Source of the DNA: Flavobacterium caeni
GTDB taxonomy: Bacteria > Bacteroidota > Bacteroidia > Flavobacteriales > Flavobacteriaceae
NCBI RefSeq assembly: GCF_900101895.1
Contig: NZ_FMVF01000008.1
Span: forward strand, 170,479 to 212,930
Direction of reading: 5' to 3'
Length of the DNA stretch: 42,452 nucleotides
Shown piece after piece: positions 40,604 through 42,452 of this stretch; the first letter of the stretch is position 1; the number at the start of each line of letters is the position of its first letter. A program made the translations under genes and the position numbers. The notes beneath the pieces are model-generated. The model saw nothing but the letters and a program-made list of their open reading frames with translations, had not been told where the DNA came from and did not search any database.

Positions 40604-42001
40604 ATGAACAAAAATTCCCTACTGATGCCTTTCTTGGCATGGACGATGGCCGTATCGGCATCCGAAAATCCGGTCCTTCCCAAATTGACCAACCCTTTGT
40701 TGAACTGCGCCGAGGTTGTGAGCATGACGGTGTTTCATCCGCATTGCGAATCTCCGCTCACCGGTACCGTCACCGTAACCTGGCCGCTCGACGAAAATCT
40801 TGAGTACAGTATTGATGGCGTACATTACCAGTCCGATCTTGTTTTCCTTGATGTGCTTCCGGGAACCTACGACATGACCTACCGGAATACCGTCACCGGC
40901 TGTACGTCGGCGCCTAACACGTTCCTGGTGGGGCCCGCAGTCCCGGTCGATACCATTGTGCTGGCCGAAGGATCGGCGCCGTCAAGCCAAATAGTTTGCA
41001 TCAATACCGCGATGGAAACCATTGCATTTACGGTGGGCGGTACGGCACAAGTCGCAACGGTATCGGGCTTACCACCTGGCGTGACCGGTACTTTTGGTGC
41101 AGGCGTTTTTACGATAAGCGGCACGCCTACGTCAACCGGTACTTATATTTATACGATTACCACCAGCGGCGGCGATTGCACCCGAACCATGACCGGTACG
41201 CTTACGGTGCGGCTCAATGCGGCCATGGTTTGGGTGTCGTCGTCGGGCGCGCGCAACCAAACCTTGTGTCAGGGCGCTGCTTTGAACCCGATACGATTCA
41301 TTATCGCCAACGGGGCTACGGGCGCCGTTACAAATGGACTGCCTTCAGGATTGTCAGGCACTTTTTCGGGAGGTATTTTTACCGTCGACGGTATGCCGCA
41401 AGAATACGGGACCTATCCATACACCGTGACCACCACCGGCGGATGTTCGTCGGCCACGTTATCGGGTACTTTGGTGGTCAACGCCTCGTCTTCTGTCGAA
41501 ATCACCTGCAATCCCGAAGGTCCAAATCATACCCTTGCTTTTGAATGGCAGCCCGTGTCCGGTGCTACAGCTTATGTTTACAGCTATCAAATAGATGGTG
41601 GCACGCCCGTCCAAGGCTCGGTGGTCGCCAACACCCATTTTGCGGTTCAAGGCGTTTTGCCCGGCCAGTCGGTGGCGTTTAATATTGTATCGGTCAATGG
41701 CGCGGTGTCTTGCTTCAGCCCGCAATCGGTAACCTGTCAGGCGCAGCCGCTGTCCGATCGGGATTTCGAATCCACTTCGTTTAAATATTACCCCAATCCG
41801 GTGCAACACTCCCTTTATTTAGAACACCCGCAACCGTTGCGCCATGTCGCCGTGTTCGATTTGGCTGGGAAAATGCTGATCGATAAACCGTCAGACGCCA
41901 ATATAGTGACGCTCGATTTGTCAGGTCTTGGCGCGGGGTTGTATCTTGTAAAGGCAACAACGGTCCAAGGGACGAGGAATTTCAAGATTGTCAAAGAATA
42001 G
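40604..42001 (+). CDS. Secreted protein with PKD/Ig-like repeats and T9SS sorting domain
   Basis: A 465-residue exported protein with a signal peptide near MNKNSLLMPFLAWTMAVSAS. Two similar domains of about 90 residues (about 125-290) each hold a VSGLPPGVTGTF / TNGLPSGLSGTF turn followed by GTYIYTITTSGGD or GTYPYTVTTTGGC, like putative Ig or PKD-like domains. A third beta domain follows (about 290-380). The final 75 residues are a type A sorting domain (YYPNPVQHSLYLEHP to FKIVKE). It is probably exported by the type IX system to the surface; ligand unknown. A GC-rich repeat starts a few bases after its stop. Confidence 0.85.
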   Translation: MNKNSLLMPFLAWTMAVSASENPVLPKLTNPLLNCAEVVSMTVFHPHCESPLTGTVTVTWPLDENLEYSIDGVHYQSDLVFLDVLPGTYDMTYRNTVTGCTSAPNTFLVGPAVPVDTIVLAEGSAPSSQIVCINTAMETIAFTVGGTAQVATVSGLPPGVTGTFGAGVFTISGTPTSTGTYIYTITTSGGDCTRTMTGTLTVRLNAAMVWVSSSGARNQTLCQGAALNPIRFIIANGATGAVTNGLPSGLSGTFSGGIFTVDGMPQEYGTYPYTVTTTGGCSSATLSGTLVVNASSSVEITCNPEGPNHTLAFEWQPVSGATAYVYSYQIDGGTPVQGSVVANTHFAVQGVLPGQSVAFNIVSVNGAVSCFSPQSVTCQAQPLSDRDFESTSFKYYPNPVQHSLYLEHPQPLRHVAVFDLAGKMLIDKPSDANIVTLDLSGLGAGLYLVKATTVQGTRNFKIVKE

Positions 42002-42004
42002 TTC

Positions 42005-42102
42005 TTGGGCGTGCCGGCGATCGGCCCCCTGCACGGTTCCAAGATTTGGTCGCCGTCGGGCTTTCCGCGGTGCGCGGCACCTTGCTCCAATCCCTCACGC
42101 GG
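42005..42102 (+). repeat. GC-rich GGGCGTGCC repeat, copy 2
   Basis: Begins TTGGGCGTGCC four bases after the T9SS gene stop, contains GTCGGGCT and a CGCGGTGCGCGGCACC stretch, and ends ATCCCTCACGC. It shares these blocks, in order, with copy 1 at 34326. Confidence 0.75.
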
Positions 42103-42194
42103 CCCCTGCGAAAAAAAGTTCGTCCCGCAACCTGTGGCTTTCCAGCGTGTTAGGCGGGCGTTGGAAAAAAAACCGAAAAAACTTGCCGTAAAAA

Positions 42195-42225
42195 TTTGCA
42201 CGGGTGAAAAATGGTGGTACTTTTG
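42195..42225 (+). promoter_or_regulatory. Strong promoter P1 (tandem set)
   Basis: TTTG, 19 bp, TACTTTTG: a complete consensus match, followed by CACCCGC. Confidence 0.8.
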
Positions 42226-42277
42226 CACCCGCAACAAAGGCACGTTCACAGGTTTTTTGAAAAAGATAAAGAATTGC

Positions 42278-42308
42278 TTGCGGGATTCCGCGGGAGTGCT
42301 TATCTTCG
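42278..42308 (+). promoter_or_regulatory. Promoter P2 (tandem set)
   Basis: TTG, 20 bp, TATCTTCG: one mismatch in the -7 box. Weaker than its neighbours. Confidence 0.55.
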
Positions 42309-42402
42309 CAGTCCGTCTTTTTTCGAGGGCGGGCAAAAAACCGACTTACATCCTGGTAACCAAGCCCTTCCGAAAAAGATTGAAAATTTTTCGCCAAAAG
42401 GC

Positions 42403-42432
42403 TTGCGGGAATGAAAAAAGGCCGTACTTTTG
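42403..42432 (+). promoter_or_regulatory. Strong promoter P3 (tandem set)
   Basis: TTG, 19 bp, TACTTTTG, followed by the same CACCCGC as P1, 20 bases from the window end. Initiation would fall just inside the window and read outward. Confidence 0.75.
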
Positions 42433-42452
42433 CACCCGCTTTGGTAACGAAG

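Larger units (their letters stand above)
42002..42452. other. 451-bp gene-free region with repeat and tandem promoters
   Basis: Contains the second GGGCGTGCC repeat (42005-42102) and three tandem promoters (42195-42432). No protein gene is supported; the promoters suggest a stable-RNA operon just beyond the window. Confidence 0.7.

Overview
The window looks like chromosome from a Bacteroidota species, most likely family Flavobacteriaceae and Flavobacterium-like but with a fairly high GC content. The basis is gene content (split transketolase, T9SS C-terminal sorting domains, a DUF4328 protein, flavobacterial-type tgt, dnaB and infC), promoters of the form TTG-N19/20-TAnnTTTG, weak Shine-Dalgarno signals, and several families of structured intergenic repeats. 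No tRNA, rRNA, CRISPR array, IS transposase or prophage was recognised inside the window.

Layout. 1-5.2 kb: an S4 RNA-binding protein, an FKBP-like lipoprotein, a two-subunit transketolase, a secreted T9SS protein and a PhnB-like VOC protein. 5.3-14.0 kb (all minus): a 1687-residue repetitive T9SS surface protein, a membrane-anchored AraC regulator, a DUF4328 membrane protein and a TPR-membrane protein. 14.2-17.4 kb (plus): tgt, an LptF/LptG permease and an EamA transporter. 17.4-18.25 kb: a non-coding 841-bp palindromic array of hairpins with inverted ends. 18.3-21 kb: accA and dnaB. 21.3-26 kb: a small membrane protein, a conserved secreted protein, a seven-segment membrane protein and a DPP-IV-like peptidase. 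26-32.5 kb: a TPR gene broken by an in-frame amber codon, then a cyanophycin locus with cphA divergent from an overlapping cphB-iaaA pair. 32.5-36.7 kb: SDR, AraC, VOC, AhpD-like, Crp-like and PhnB-like genes plus a 19-codon response-regulator relic. 37.1-40.4 kb: the thrS-infC-rpmI-rplT operon. 40.6-42 kb: a T9SS protein. 42.2-42.45 kb: three tandem promoters pointing out of the window, probably toward an rRNA or tRNA operon.

How the genes fit together. The clearest metabolic unit is cyanophycin storage. CphA would polymerise Asp and Arg, CphB would cut the polymer to beta-Asp-Arg, and the isoaspartyl peptidase would release the two amino acids. The translation operon shows the usual gene order, but infC has no conventional start codon at its conserved N-terminus, and octamer-repeat palindromes lie directly after the infC and rpmI stop codons.

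The least explained material is non-coding. It comprises the 841-bp hairpin array whose two end hairpins differ in sequence but both pair perfectly, octamer palindromes fused to stop codons, a three-copy repeat of about 120 bp with a 43-bp identical core, a diverged GC-rich repeat family, and an 82-bp nested palindrome.
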